Assembly (NCBI GenBank): GCA_025056865.1
Contig: JANWVO010000007.1
Span: 1 to 47,827 of the forward strand
From: Bryobacteraceae bacterium
GTDB lineage: Bacteria; Acidobacteriota; Terriglobia; Bryobacterales; Bryobacteraceae
DNA: 47,827 bases
Direction: 5' to 3'
Part shown: piece after piece, positions 9,676-17,974 of the stretch
Layout: each line of letters begins with the position of its first letter
Numbering within the stretch: position 1 is the stretch's first letter
Position numbers and translations under genes: made by a program
The notes under the pieces: model-generated
Seen by the model: the letters and a program-made list of their open reading frames with translations, nothing else
The model's database searches: none
What the model was told of the DNA's origin: nothing

Positions 9676-10377
9676 TCAGCTCGAGGCCGGACCCGGACCG
9701 GAGGCGCCGTCGTCAGCTTCCAGCATGTAGCCGGTGCCGCGGATCGTGCGGATCATCTTGAACTCGAAGGGATCGTCGATCTTGGCGCGAAGATGGCGGA
9801 TGTAGACGTCGACGATGTTGGTCAGCCCGTCATACTCCATGTCCCAGACGTGCTCGACGATCATCGTACGGGTGAGCGGCTTGCCGCGGTTCCGCACCAG
9901 GTACTCGAGGATACTGAATTCCTTCGGGGCGAGCTCGATGGGGCGGCCGGCGCGGGTGACCTTGCGTCGCAGGCAGTCGACCACCAGGTCGCCGGCAACC
10001 AGGCGCTCCGGAACGGGCTGGCCGCGGCGCAGCAGCGCCTTGACCCGGGCCAGCAGCTCCTCGAAGGCGAATGGCTTCACCAGATAGTCGTCGGCGCCCA
10101 CTTCGAGGCCGCGCACCCGGTCTTCCACTTCGCTCCGCGCGCTGAGAATCAGCACCGGCGGACTCACCTTGCGGTTGCGGACCTTCTCGAGCACCTTGAG
10201 GCCGTCCATGTCGGGCAGCATGAGGTCCAGCACCAGAAGGTCGTAGTCCAGTTCATGCAGCCTGTCGAGGCCCGACTGTCCGTCCGCGGCGGTGTCCACA
10301 AGGTAGCCTGCGCCTTCCAGTCCGCGCTTGATGAAGTCGGCGATGCGCTCTTCGTCCTCGATGACCAGAATTCTCAT
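9676..10377 (-). CDS. OmpR/PhoB-family response regulator
   Basis: DNA-binding response regulator of 233 residues, counted from the ATG at 10377 that begins MRILVIEDEE as is usual for the family. An in-frame ATG at 10386 adds three residues, and neither start has a convincing ribosome site. The receiver domain (1-115) carries the acidic pair Glu7-Asp8, phosphoacceptor Asp51 (VLDLMLP) and Lys101 (YLVKPF). The winged-helix domain (about 128-225) ends with RTIRGTGYMLE. It is first in an operon with the sensor kinase at 8165-9640. Target genes are not evident; the CE15-DUF6544 pair immediately downstream is a candidate. Confidence 0.92.
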   Translation of the reverse strand: MRILVIEDEERIADFIKRGLEGAGYLVDTAADGQSGLDRLHELDYDLLVLDLMLPDMDGLKVLEKVRNRKVSPPVLILSARSEVEDRVRGLEVGADDYLVKPFAFEELLARVKALLRRGQPVPERLVAGDLVVDCLRRKVTRAGRPIELAPKEFSILEYLVRNRGKPLTRTMIVEHVWDMEYDGLTNIVDVYIRHLRAKIDDPFEFKMIRTIRGTGYMLEADDGASGPGPASS

Positions 10378-10425
10378 GGCGCCCATGAAACCGCTTGATT
10401 TCAGATTAACACCGCCATCCGGCCA

Positions 10426-10974
10426 TCACCGGACCAGCGCGGTTTCGGTGATCTGCTCGCCCACGTGCACGTGGAAGCCGCCCGGCACCGGGTGAACCCA
10501 CAGTCCGCTGTCGTCCGGGGCGGGGATGTCCTCCACGCGCCGCACGAAGAGAAACCGCGAAGTCTCCGCCGCGCGCACGAAGCGCCCGATGTGGAAGTGC
10601 AGATGGCATTGCGTGCGCACGGAAGCGCCGTTGTAAGCGATGCCCCATTCCTCGCCGAATTTCTCCCGGGCTGCCCCGACGGCGAAGCGCCAGAAGCGGT
10701 CCCGCGCCGCCTTCGGCATCCGGTGGAGATCGTGCGCGCCGGGCAGGTGCATGCGGGGAAGAGCCAGCCAGCGGTTCGGCTTGCGCGGGTTGATGTCCTT
10801 CAGCAGGAAGAATTCGGCGCCGGGCGGCTGCTTCTCGGCTTCGGCGCAGAGGGAGCAGTTGCGCTCCTTCAGGGTCTCCGGACGCGCCGGGTCGCAGTCG
10901 CAGCGGGAAACGTCGGCAGCAGCCGGGCTCAGCCACAGCATCGCCGCAGCCAGAGAAAGGCGAAGGGCCCGCAT
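10426..10974 (-). CDS. Secreted HIT-like protein with N-terminal cysteine cluster
   Basis: Protein of 182 residues with a signal peptide (MRALRLSLAAAMLWLSPAAA). The C-terminal half has the HIT-family signature His-x-His-x-His (H124-L-H126-F-H128 in TQCHLHFHIG), which places it among nucleotide hydrolases/transferases such as the CDP-diacylglycerol pyrophosphatase-like branch. Just after the signal is a Cys-x-Cys ... Cys-x-x-Cys cluster (C25, C27, C40, C43), which suggests a metal site or disulphides in the periplasm. The upstream in-frame ATG at 10983 overlaps a perfect TATAAT, so the ATG at 10974 is preferred as the start of a leaderless mRNA. It diverges from the GT39 gene by only 20 bases. 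The substrate is unknown. Confidence 0.75.
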   Translation of the reverse strand: MRALRLSLAAAMLWLSPAAADVSRCDCDPARPETLKERNCSLCAEAEKQPPGAEFFLLKDINPRKPNRWLALPRMHLPGAHDLHRMPKAARDRFWRFAVGAAREKFGEEWGIAYNGASVRTQCHLHFHIGRFVRAAETSRFLFVRRVEDIPAPDDSGLWVHPVPGGFHVHVGEQITETALVR

Positions 10975-10981
10975 CGCCGCC

Positions 10982-10989
10982 ATTATACT
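10982..10989. promoter_or_regulatory. Overlapping bidirectional -10 elements
   Basis: The octamer ATTATACT reads TATACT on the plus strand (10984-10989) and TATAAT on the minus strand (10987-10982). Each lies 5-7 bases from a start codon (GTG 10995 on plus, ATG 10974 on minus), so both mRNAs would begin at or within a base or two of their start codons. No -35 match is visible on either side. Confidence 0.5.
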
Positions 10990-10994
10990 GGTGG

Positions 10995-12485
10995 GTGTCC
11001 GCGCGCCGCGGGAGAGACTGGCATCCCTGGCTCGCCGCCGCCTTCGCGGCAGCCGTGGCGGCGTTGTATCTGGACGGCCTCGGCAGCACGGGCCTGCTTG
11101 GCCCGGACGAGCCCCGCTACGCCGCCATCGGCAGGGAGATGGCCCGCAGCGGCGACTGGGCCACGCCGCGGCTGTGGGGCGAGGCGTGGTTCGAAAAGCC
11201 TCCGCTGCTCTACTGGATGACTGCGGCGGCGTTCCGCCTCGGCCTCGGCGATCACCTGGCGCCGCGGGTTCCCGTGGCGCTGCTTTCCGCTCTTTTTCTG
11301 GTTTTCCAGTGGGCGGTTCTGCGGCGCCTGCTCGGAGATCGCACCGCTTGGATGGCGACGCTGATGCTGGCGGCGTCGGCCGGCTGGACGGCCTACAGCT
11401 TCGTCGCGGTGACGGACCTGCCGCTGGCCGTGTTCTTCCAGACGGCCGTTCTGCTGACGTGGTTCTGGATGGAGAACGGCAACCGGTTCGTGCTGTACGG
11501 AGCAGGCGCGGCCCTGGGCGCGGCGGTGCTGGCCAAGGGGCTGGTTCCGGTGGTGCTGGCGTTGCCGGTGCTCTGGCTGGCGCGGCGGCAGTGGCGTCAG
11601 TGGGCCGGCCCGGCGGCGCTGGCGGCGGCCGTTGCAGCGCCGTGGTTCGCCGCCATGCTGTGGATGCACGGGCGCGCGTTCTTTGACGAATTCATCCTGC
11701 GGCACCATCTGTCGCGCTTCGCCAGCGACGAGCTGCAACACGTGCAGCCCTTCTGGTTCTATGCGCCGGTTCTGCTGGCAGGGCTGCTGCCGTGGACGCC
11801 CGCGGCGCTGCTGGCCGGCTGGCGCGCCTGGAAAGACCCTCGCCTGAAAATCCCGCTCTGGGTGCTCGTTTTCGGATTTTTCTTTTTCTCGATTTCCCGC
11901 AATAAACTGCCCGGATATCTGCTGCCACTGCTGCCTTCAGCGTGCATCCTCTGCGGGGCAGCCCTGGACAGAGCGCAGCAGGCGGGGCGGGCGCTTTTCT
12001 GGACGGTCATGCTGGCCTCGCTGGCTCCGGCCGCCGAGGAAATGCTTCCGGAGGCGCTGCTGCATGGCATCCGCCGGACGGCATTCTCGGGAATGCGCTG
12101 GGAACCTCTGGCCGTCCTTCTCCCGGCGGGGCTGCTGGCGTGGTGGCTGGACCACCGTGAGCGTCGGATGGCGGCGGTGGCGGCCGTGGCCGCCGTCGCG
12201 TTCGGAGCCATCTGGCACGTGAAGCGGGCTGCCGCTCCGGCGCTGGACGAATTGGTCTCGGCCCGTGGCCTGTGGCGCCGCGTTGCTCCGCAGAAGGACC
12301 AGGCCTGCATCCTGCGGCTGCACCGCACCTGGCGCTATGGCCTTGCCTACTATGCCGGCGCGCCGCTGCCGGATTGCGCCGCGCGGCCTCTGCCGGTGGC
12401 CATCGACCAGCCGCCCGGTTCGCTGCCGCGCCTCGTGCCGCTGAATAAGGCCGGTATCGCCGCAGCCGGCCCGGCGGTAAAATGA
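10995..12485 (+). CDS. GT39/ArnT-like polyprenyl-phosphate-sugar glycosyltransferase
   Basis: Integral membrane protein of 496 residues with roughly 12 hydrophobic segments. It belongs to the PMT/ArnT (GT-C) superfamily, which moves a sugar from a polyprenyl-phosphate carrier to a protein or lipid on the periplasmic face. The first external loop has the family's Asp-Glu pair (D38-E39 in [10 protein letters not shown]) and the block [10 protein letters not shown]. The start is GTG; no ribosome site precedes it, but a TATACT lies 5 bases upstream, consistent with a leaderless transcript. The stop overlaps the start of the DegT gene (ATGA, 12482-12485), so the two are translationally coupled. 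In ArnT pathways an aminotransferase makes the amino-sugar donor, which fits the DegT neighbour, but the actual sugar is not known. Confidence 0.87.
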   Translation: MSARRGRDWHPWLAAAFAAAVAALYLDGLGSTGLLGPDEPRYAAIGREMARSGDWATPRLWGEAWFEKPPLLYWMTAAAFRLGLGDHLAPRVPVALLSALFLVFQWAVLRRLLGDRTAWMATLMLAASAGWTAYSFVAVTDLPLAVFFQTAVLLTWFWMENGNRFVLYGAGAALGAAVLAKGLVPVVLALPVLWLARRQWRQWAGPAALAAAVAAPWFAAMLWMHGRAFFDEFILRHHLSRFASDELQHVQPFWFYAPVLLAGLLPWTPAALLAGWRAWKDPRLKIPLWVLVFGFFFFSISRNKLPGYLLPLLPSACILCGAALDRAQQAGRALFWTVMLASLAPAAEEMLPEALLHGIRRTAFSGMRWEPLAVLLPAGLLAWWLDHRERRMAAVAAVAAVAFGAIWHVKRAAAPALDELVSARGLWRRVAPQKDQACILRLHRTWRYGLAYYAGAPLPDCAARPLPVAIDQPPGSLPRLVPLNKAGIAAAGPAVK

Positions 12486-13807
12486 TGCACGCCATGAAGA
12501 GCGACCTGACCCGGCGCCAGGTGCTGGCGGCTGCGCCCCTGGCGGCTTCGGCGCGCCTCGACGGCCGGCCGGCCCTGCTCGGCGGCACGCCCGTGCGGCA
12601 GCAGCCGTTCCCTTCCTGGCCTGTCTTCGACCAGCGCGAGGAGAAGGCCCTGCTGGAAACGCTGCGTTCCGGGCGGTGGTACCGCGGCAGCGGCGACCAC
12701 GTAAAGCAGTTTGAAGAAGCATACGCCCGCGCCACTGGAGCCCGGCACTGCCTGGCCACCTGCAACGGAACCTCGGCGCTGTTCGTGTGCCTGAACGCGC
12801 TCGACGTCCAGCCCGGCGATGAAGTGATCGTGCCGCCGTACACGTTCATCGCCACCGTCAACGTCGTGCTGCGGCAGTTCGCCCTGCCCGTCTTCGTCGA
12901 CACGGACCCGGAAACGTTCCAGATGGACGCTTCGAAGCTCGAGGCGGCCGTGAGCGATCGCACGCGCGCCATCATCCCGGTGCACCTTGGCGGCAACGTC
13001 TGCGACCTCGACCGGATTCTCGACATCGCCCGCCGCCGGAACATTCCCGTGATCGAGGACGCCTGCCAGGCGCACATGGCGGAGTGGAAAGGCCGGAAGG
13101 CCGGCACATTCGGCGCGGCGGGCTGCTTCAGCTTCCAGGCCTCGAAAAACCTCAACTCTGGCGAAGGCGGCGCGGTGCTGACCGGCGACGGCGCCCTCTA
13201 CGAGCGCGCCTACGCGTTTCACAACAACGGCAGCGGGCTGAAGGCCATCGGAACGAACTTCACCTACTCCACTACCGGCCACAACCTGCGGCTGACCGAG
13301 TTCCAGGCGGCGCTGCTGCTGGCGCAGTTGACCCGGCTCGACGGGCAGGTGCGCACCCGCAGCGCCAACGGCGCGTATCTGACCTCGCTGCTCGAGAAGA
13401 TCCCCGGCATCCGCCCGGCGAAGCAGTATGCCGGCTGCACGCTCAACGCCTACCACCTGTACATGTTCCGCTACGACGCGCGCGAGTTCGACGGCCTGCC
13501 GCGGGAGACTTTCCTCAGGGCGCTGCGCGCCGAGGGCATCCCGGCGGCAGCAGGATATTCTCCGCTCAATACGCAGCCATTTCTGAAAAATACGCTGAAT
13601 TCCCGGGGATATCAGCGGCTGTTTCCGGAAAAAATCCTGCGTGAATGGCCGGAGCGGACGGCCTGCCCGGCCAACGACCGGCTCTGCCAGGAAGCCGTGT
13701 GGCTGACGCAGAACATGCTGCTCGGGCCTCGTTCCGACATGGATTCCATCGCCGAGGCCATCGAGCGCATCCGGCGCCACGCCGGAGAGCTCCGCAGGCT
13801 CGCCTGA
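12482..13807 (+). CDS. DegT/DnrJ/EryC1-type aminotransferase with twin-arginine leader
   Basis: PLP-dependent sugar aminotransferase family (ArnB-like fold), 441 residues. Lys222 in [14 protein letters not shown] is the Schiff-base lysine and Asp193 in VIEDACQAH binds the pyridine nitrogen. Two upstream in-frame ATGs (12482, 12485) and one at 12494 are possible starts; the first overlaps the GT39 stop. The N-terminus is unusual: residues 10-24 ([15 protein letters not shown]) form a Tat-type leader, whereas family members normally act in the cytosol on nucleotide-sugars. An exported, cofactor-loaded enzyme or a retained non-functional leader are both possible. Coupling to GT39 suggests modification of a surface sugar. 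Confidence 0.88.
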   Translation: MMHAMKSDLTRRQVLAAAPLAASARLDGRPALLGGTPVRQQPFPSWPVFDQREEKALLETLRSGRWYRGSGDHVKQFEEAYARATGARHCLATCNGTSALFVCLNALDVQPGDEVIVPPYTFIATVNVVLRQFALPVFVDTDPETFQMDASKLEAAVSDRTRAIIPVHLGGNVCDLDRILDIARRRNIPVIEDACQAHMAEWKGRKAGTFGAAGCFSFQASKNLNSGEGGAVLTGDGALYERAYAFHNNGSGLKAIGTNFTYSTTGHNLRLTEFQAALLLAQLTRLDGQVRTRSANGAYLTSLLEKIPGIRPAKQYAGCTLNAYHLYMFRYDAREFDGLPRETFLRALRAEGIPAAAGYSPLNTQPFLKNTLNSRGYQRLFPEKILREWPERTACPANDRLCQEAVWLTQNMLLGPRSDMDSIAEAIERIRRHAGELRRLA

Positions 13808-13817
13808 CCGGGCCGAA

Positions 13818-15200
13818 TCAGGACGCCGCAGGAGCCGCGGCGCGGGGTTTCGTGCACTCGCCCAGCACCCAGCGGATCTGTTCGAGCGTGAAGGGCGGCG
13901 ACAGCACGGTGTAAGCGCCCATTTCGAGCAGATCGGCACAGCCGGCGTCGACGGCGTCGATGCAGACGACCGTGGGCGCCGCCGCGTGGCCGTCCGAGCC
14001 GGTCTGGCGGGCCAGGTCGGCAAAACAGCCGTCGCTGAAACGGAGGTTCGAGAAGATCACGTCGACATCCGGATTGAGCGCCAGCGCCGTGCGCGCCTGC
14101 TGGCACGAACTCACGGCGTGGATGCGGGCCCCGCACTGGGCCAGCAGCGGGCGCAACTGCATCTCGGTCTCCGGCGAGACGGCCAGCAGCACCAGCGGCG
14201 CGCGGTCGAAATGGGCTTCGTAAGAGAGCGGAGGCGTCGACGTGCGCCGGTGCGCCTCGCCCACCACGCGGTCGGCGATCTCGCGGATCTGCGTCCAGTG
14301 GAGGCTGGAGCCAAGCACGCTGTCCGATCCGGCGGCCAGGTTTGATCCGCCCCAGATCTTCTCGTTCGGATAGTCCTCGGCCGCCTGGAAAGCCTCGATC
14401 AGCCGCGGGATCTCGAAGATGTCCTCGTCATATGGGGAGCCGCGGATGATGCTGTACGTGTAGCGGCCGTTGGGGCGGCGGCAGATGAGGCTGATCAGAT
14501 TGGTGTAGCCCGCGCTTGCCAGCACCAGGCGCGACAACGGATCGCCCTTCTCGTCCGCGATCACATAGTTGTACGGCGACTGGTACAGGATGTCCGGCTG
14601 GGCCGTGATCGGCGCGATGCCCGCCTGCCCGTTCAGCAGCGCCAGCAGGCGGTCGCACACCAGGCGGATGGTGGTAACCACCAGCGCCTCGTCGCCCTGC
14701 ACCTTGCCATGAATGCGCTGCTGCCGGTACGGCTCGAAGACCCACGTGAAATGGTTGTTGACAAGATCTTCGAGGTTGACCGGATACAGCCCGCCGCAGA
14801 CGTCCAGCTTGTTGTTGTACTGGACGATCCAGCGCAGCATCGGCATGCCTTCGGCGCGCTCGAGAAGCTGATGGTACTCCAGCACGAAGGCGGCGAGGCA
14901 GACGTCCTGGTCGGCGTTCCACACATAGACAGGAACGGGGCGCCGCTTCTGGAGCCAGCGCTGCATGAGATGGCCCTGGCGCACGGCGATGTAGGCCTGC
15001 ATGGCGGCGCTCATCGTCGCCTCGCGGACTACGCCCACATGGTGGTCGAAGTTGACGTAATGGCCGCGGTGGCCGGGAATGTCGTCGAGGACTTCCAGCG
15101 CAATGGAATATTCAGGCGCTTCGCGCAGGAACTCTTCCCAGGAATCAAAGCGTTTCTGCCGGACCCGCAGTTCAATGTTCTGGAAAGGATTGTCGATCAT
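13818..15200 (-). CDS. DHH-like domain fused to a degenerate receiver domain
   Basis: Protein of 460 residues that I cannot name. Residues about 30-310 look like a DHH-family phosphoesterase relative: a literal Asp-His-His at 52-54 (NFDHHVGVV), an Asp-x-Asp at 97-99 (WNADQDV) and a glycine-serine block at 284-292 that recalls the DHHA1 substrate loop. Other DHH motifs are not clear, so catalysis is uncertain. Residues about 335-450 have receiver-domain periodicity, but the phosphoacceptor position is Asn385 (VIFSNLRF), the N-terminal acidic pair is absent and the conserved Lys is replaced (LSPPF). It is therefore a pseudo-receiver. The gene is divergent from the REC-GGDEF cyclase at 15315, 114 bases away, which suggests a cyclic-nucleotide connection. 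Convergent with the DegT gene, 10 bases apart. Confidence 0.6.
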   Translation of the reverse strand: MIDNPFQNIELRVRQKRFDSWEEFLREAPEYSIALEVLDDIPGHRGHYVNFDHHVGVVREATMSAAMQAYIAVRQGHLMQRWLQKRRPVPVYVWNADQDVCLAAFVLEYHQLLERAEGMPMLRWIVQYNNKLDVCGGLYPVNLEDLVNNHFTWVFEPYRQQRIHGKVQGDEALVVTTIRLVCDRLLALLNGQAGIAPITAQPDILYQSPYNYVIADEKGDPLSRLVLASAGYTNLISLICRRPNGRYTYSIIRGSPYDEDIFEIPRLIEAFQAAEDYPNEKIWGGSNLAAGSDSVLGSSLHWTQIREIADRVVGEAHRRTSTPPLSYEAHFDRAPLVLLAVSPETEMQLRPLLAQCGARIHAVSSCQQARTALALNPDVDVIFSNLRFSDGCFADLARQTGSDGHAAAPTVVCIDAVDAGCADLLEMGAYTVLSPPFTLEQIRWVLGECTKPRAAAPAAS

Positions 15201-15293
15201 GGTCTCGCCGGAGGCGCAGGCGGCGCCTTCGGCGGCCTCTGCTTTCAGGGTAGCGTGCGCCGCCGGGCGGCGCTAGCGGGTTGCGCCCGCTGA

Positions 15294-15299
15294 TATGAT
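15294..15299 (+). promoter_or_regulatory. Candidate -10 element of the diguanylate cyclase gene
   Basis: TATGAT matches the -10 consensus at 5 of 6 positions. Transcription would start near 15306, giving a leader of about 9 bases before the GTG at 15315. No -35 element is visible at the right spacing. Confidence 0.3.
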
Positions 15300-15314
15300 G
15301 AGGTCAGCGGAGAC

Positions 15315-16256
15315 GTGGACCCCGTGCGAGTGCTTGTCGCCGATGACAGCCTGGTAATGCGTAGGCTGCTGGAAGCCTCGCTGACGGGATGGGGCTACGA
15401 ACCGGTGCCCGCCGCCGACGGCCGCCAGGCCTGGGAGGTGCTCACCGGCGACGACCCGCCCCCCATCGCCATTCTGGACTGGATGATGCCGGGCCTCAGC
15501 GGCCTGGAAGTCTGCCGGAAACTGCGCGAGCGCGGCTCGCCGCCCTACGTCTACGTGATCCTTCTCACCGCCCGCGGCATGCGCGAGGACATTGTCGAGG
15601 GGATGAACGCCGGCGCGGACGACTATGTCGTCAAGCCCTTCGACAAGCACGAACTGGAAGTGCGCCTGCGGGCCGGGAGGCGGATCATCGATCTCCAGAC
15701 CGAACTGATGTTGGCCCAGGAGCGGCTCCGCGAGCAGGCCATGCGCGACCCCCTTACCGGCATCTGGAACCGCGCCTGCATCCTCGGAATGCTGGAGCGC
15801 GAGCTGGAGCGGGCGCGGCGCGAAGGAGCCCCGCTCGGCGTGCTGCTGCTGGACCTCGATCACTTCAAGCAGCTCAACGACACCCGCGGCCACCAGTTCG
15901 GCGACCAGGCGCTGCGACTGTTCGCGCAGCGCATCCAGGGCGCCGTCCGCTCCTACGATGGCTTCGGCCGCTACGGGGGCGAGGAGTTCCTCGTCGTCGC
16001 GCCTCACTGCGGGCGCACGGAACTGCTGTCGCAGGCGGAGCGCCTCCGGCGCGCCGTGCAGGAGCAGCCGTTCGCCGTCGAAGGCGTGGAATTCTCCCTC
16101 ACGGTGAGCATCGGAGCCAGCCATGTCGACGAGGAGAACCGGGGCGGCCAGATCGAGCTGATCCGCGCCGCCGACGAAGCCCTCTACGAGGCCAAGCGGA
16201 CAGGGCGCAATCGCGTCGTGTACTCTCCCGTGCGCGTCGCTCAGCGCGTCGACTGA
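15315..16256 (+). CDS. Response-regulator diguanylate cyclase (REC-GGDEF)
   Basis: Soluble PleD/WspR-like protein of 313 residues that would make c-di-GMP from two GTP when phosphorylated. The receiver domain has Asp10-Asp11, phosphoacceptor Asp55 (AILDWMMPG) and Lys107 (VVKPF). A helix (about 120-143) links to the GGDEF domain. The active-site loop is GGEEF (221-225), an active variant. The inhibitory I-site R-x-x-D is present at R212-S-Y-D215, exactly five residues before GGEEF, so product feedback inhibition is expected. The start is GTG behind a GGAGA ribosome site. The partner kinase is not nearby. The 3' end overlaps the convergent amidase gene by 16 bases. Confidence 0.93.
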   Translation: MDPVRVLVADDSLVMRRLLEASLTGWGYEPVPAADGRQAWEVLTGDDPPPIAILDWMMPGLSGLEVCRKLRERGSPPYVYVILLTARGMREDIVEGMNAGADDYVVKPFDKHELEVRLRAGRRIIDLQTELMLAQERLREQAMRDPLTGIWNRACILGMLERELERARREGAPLGVLLLDLDHFKQLNDTRGHQFGDQALRLFAQRIQGAVRSYDGFGRYGGEEFLVVAPHCGRTELLSQAERLRRAVQEQPFAVEGVEFSLTVSIGASHVDEENRGGQIELIRAADEALYEAKRTGRNRVVYSPVRVAQRVD

Positions 16257-17965
16257 GGGGATTCGGCCGCCGTCGCGGCGCGCAGCGCCTGCGTCTGCCC
16301 GAGGCTGCGCGCATACCGCTCCACGCCTCGGTACAGCGCTTCGGCCAGCTTCTGCCGGTACTCGGGCTTCTTCATCAGCGCCTCGTCCTTCGGGTTGCTG
16401 ACGAAGCCGATCTCGGCCAGCACGCTCGGCATCGAAGCGCCAATCAGAACCACGAAGGGCGCGGTCTTCACCCCGCGGTCCCGCGCCGCCGGGTTCAGCC
16501 GGCGCCACTCCTTCGACAGCTCCTGCTGCATGTAACCGGCGAATTCGCGCGACTCTTCCAGCTTGTCCTTCAGCGCAATCTTCTGGATCAGCTCGCGCAG
16601 TTCGAAGATCGAACGGTTGTGGCCGGCGTTTTCCCGCGCAGCCAGTTCCAGCGCCTCGCGCGACGTCGTGAAGTTCAGGTAGAAGACCTCCGCGCCAGAG
16701 ACGCGCCGCACGGGAGACGAGTTGGCGTGGATGGACAGGAACAGGTCGGCGCGGTGCTCGTTGGCGATCGCCGTGCGCTCCTCGAGGGGGATGAACTCGT
16801 CGCCGCGGCGCGTGTAAACCACCTCGCCGCCAAGCCGCTCTTCGATCAGCGCGCCTAGCCGCAGCGCCACGTCGAGCACCAGCTCCTTCTCCAGCAGCCC
16901 TGTCGGTCCCTGCGTGCCCTGATCGTGACCTCCGTGGCCAGGATCGAGCACGACCCGGCCGATGTGCAGCCCGAGGGCGCGCGTCAGCGACTGCTCGCCG
17001 CGCCGCGTGGGCCGCGCCGGCAGGGCAGGAACCGGGGCGGGCGCGGAGCCGGATGCCGCGGGCTTGGCCGCCGTCGGCTCCTGCCGCGTGGCAGCGCTTT
17101 CGGCCGACTGCGCCGGAGCCTTCGTCTCAGGCAATGCCGGGCTTCTAGACGCCTCGTCGCGCGGACTCGCCGGCCGCGCCGCAGTGGGCGCAGGGCCAGC
17201 GGCCGCAGTCCTCGCCGCCGTTGTCTCCTGCCGCGTGGCAGCGCTTTCGGCCGACTGCGCCGGAGCCTTCGTCTCAGGCAATGCCGGGCTTCTAGACGCC
17301 TCGTCGCGCGGACTCGCCGGCCGCGCCGCAGTGGCCGTCTCCGTCCGCGCTGCCGCCGGCGCGGAGGGCGGAGCGGCCACAGCCGTCTGGCTGTTGCGCG
17401 GCTGAGCCTCCGGCTCCGTCCGGGCCGCCGTTGCCTGCCCGGACGGTCGGGACGCCCCCTGCGGAGCGGCCGGTTTGGCCGCCGCAGGAGCCGTCTCGGC
17501 GGGCTTCGCCGGCTCCGGGGCCGCCCTCGTGATGGCGTCCGCAGGCCGCGTGGCGGATTTCAGCCGCAGCTCGACCACGAACCGCTCGGGGTTGGTGAGA
17601 CGGGAGACTTCGTAGTCGACTTCCGCAGCCAGATCCAGCACCAGCCGCGTCGTCCGCGTGTCCTTCAGGGCAACGCGCGCCCGGCTGACCCGGCCATCGT
17701 CGATGGGGATCACATGAATGCGCGCCGGACCCAGGCGCGGCCGCGTCTCGGCGAAATCGAAAAACAGCCGCTCCGGATTCGACAGCCTGCCATACTTCCA
17801 CTTCGTCTCGCGGCTGAGTTCGACAACGATGCGCGTCGAGTCTGCGCCGGACCACGTCCGCACGCTGCGCAGCTCTCCCGTCGCGCCACTCTGGGCCGCC
17901 GCGGCGGCTGCCAGCAGCGCGGCTGCCGCCAGCCGGATCGCCCGGCAACGAAGTGTGAGACGCAA
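16241..17965 (-). CDS. N-acetylmuramoyl-L-alanine amidase with AMIN domain (AmiC-like)
   Basis: Periplasmic cell-wall hydrolase of 574 residues that cuts the bond between MurNAc and the stem peptide. A signal peptide is followed by an AMIN targeting domain (about 30-135), a long Ala/Pro-rich linker (about 135-350) and an Amidase_3 domain (about 352-555). Zinc and catalytic residues are visible in DPGHGGHDQG, the Glu of LLEKELVLDV, FLSIHANSS and VLAEIGFVSN. The linker contains a recent in-frame duplication (see 17078-17334). The start codon is TTG, supported by a perfect AGGAGG five bases upstream that also overlaps the stop of the transglycosylase gene, so the two wall hydrolases form an operon and probably work in daughter-cell separation or turnover. 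Confidence 0.92.
   Translation of the reverse strand: MRLTLRCRAIRLAAAALLAAAAAAQSGATGELRSVRTWSGADSTRIVVELSRETKWKYGRLSNPERLFFDFAETRPRLGPARIHVIPIDDGRVSRARVALKDTRTTRLVLDLAAEVDYEVSRLTNPERFVVELRLKSATRPADAITRAAPEPAKPAETAPAAAKPAAPQGASRPSGQATAARTEPEAQPRNSQTAVAAPPSAPAAARTETATAARPASPRDEASRSPALPETKAPAQSAESAATRQETTAARTAAAGPAPTAARPASPRDEASRSPALPETKAPAQSAESAATRQEPTAAKPAASGSAPAPVPALPARPTRRGEQSLTRALGLHIGRVVLDPGHGGHDQGTQGPTGLLEKELVLDVALRLGALIEERLGGEVVYTRRGDEFIPLEERTAIANEHRADLFLSIHANSSPVRRVSGAEVFYLNFTTSREALELAARENAGHNRSIFELRELIQKIALKDKLEESREFAGYMQQELSKEWRRLNPAARDRGVKTAPFVVLIGASMPSVLAEIGFVSNPKDEALMKKPEYRQKLAEALYRGVERYARSLGQTQALRAATAAESPQSTR
17078..17334. repeat. In-frame tandem duplication in the amidase linker
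   Basis: Two copies of 110 bases (17078-17187 and 17225-17334) appear identical by eye, spaced at a period of 147 bases (49 codons). They encode the same Pro/Ala/Ser-rich linker segment twice (PASPRDEASRSPALPETKAP...). Silent positions are identical too, so the duplication is recent or kept homogeneous by recombination. Confidence 0.9.
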
Positions 17966-17974
17966 GTTCGCCTC

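Noticed and set aside
8021-9730. Plus-strand open frame of 569 codons
   Set aside because: Antisense to the sensor histidine kinase, whose H, N and G boxes are all intact.
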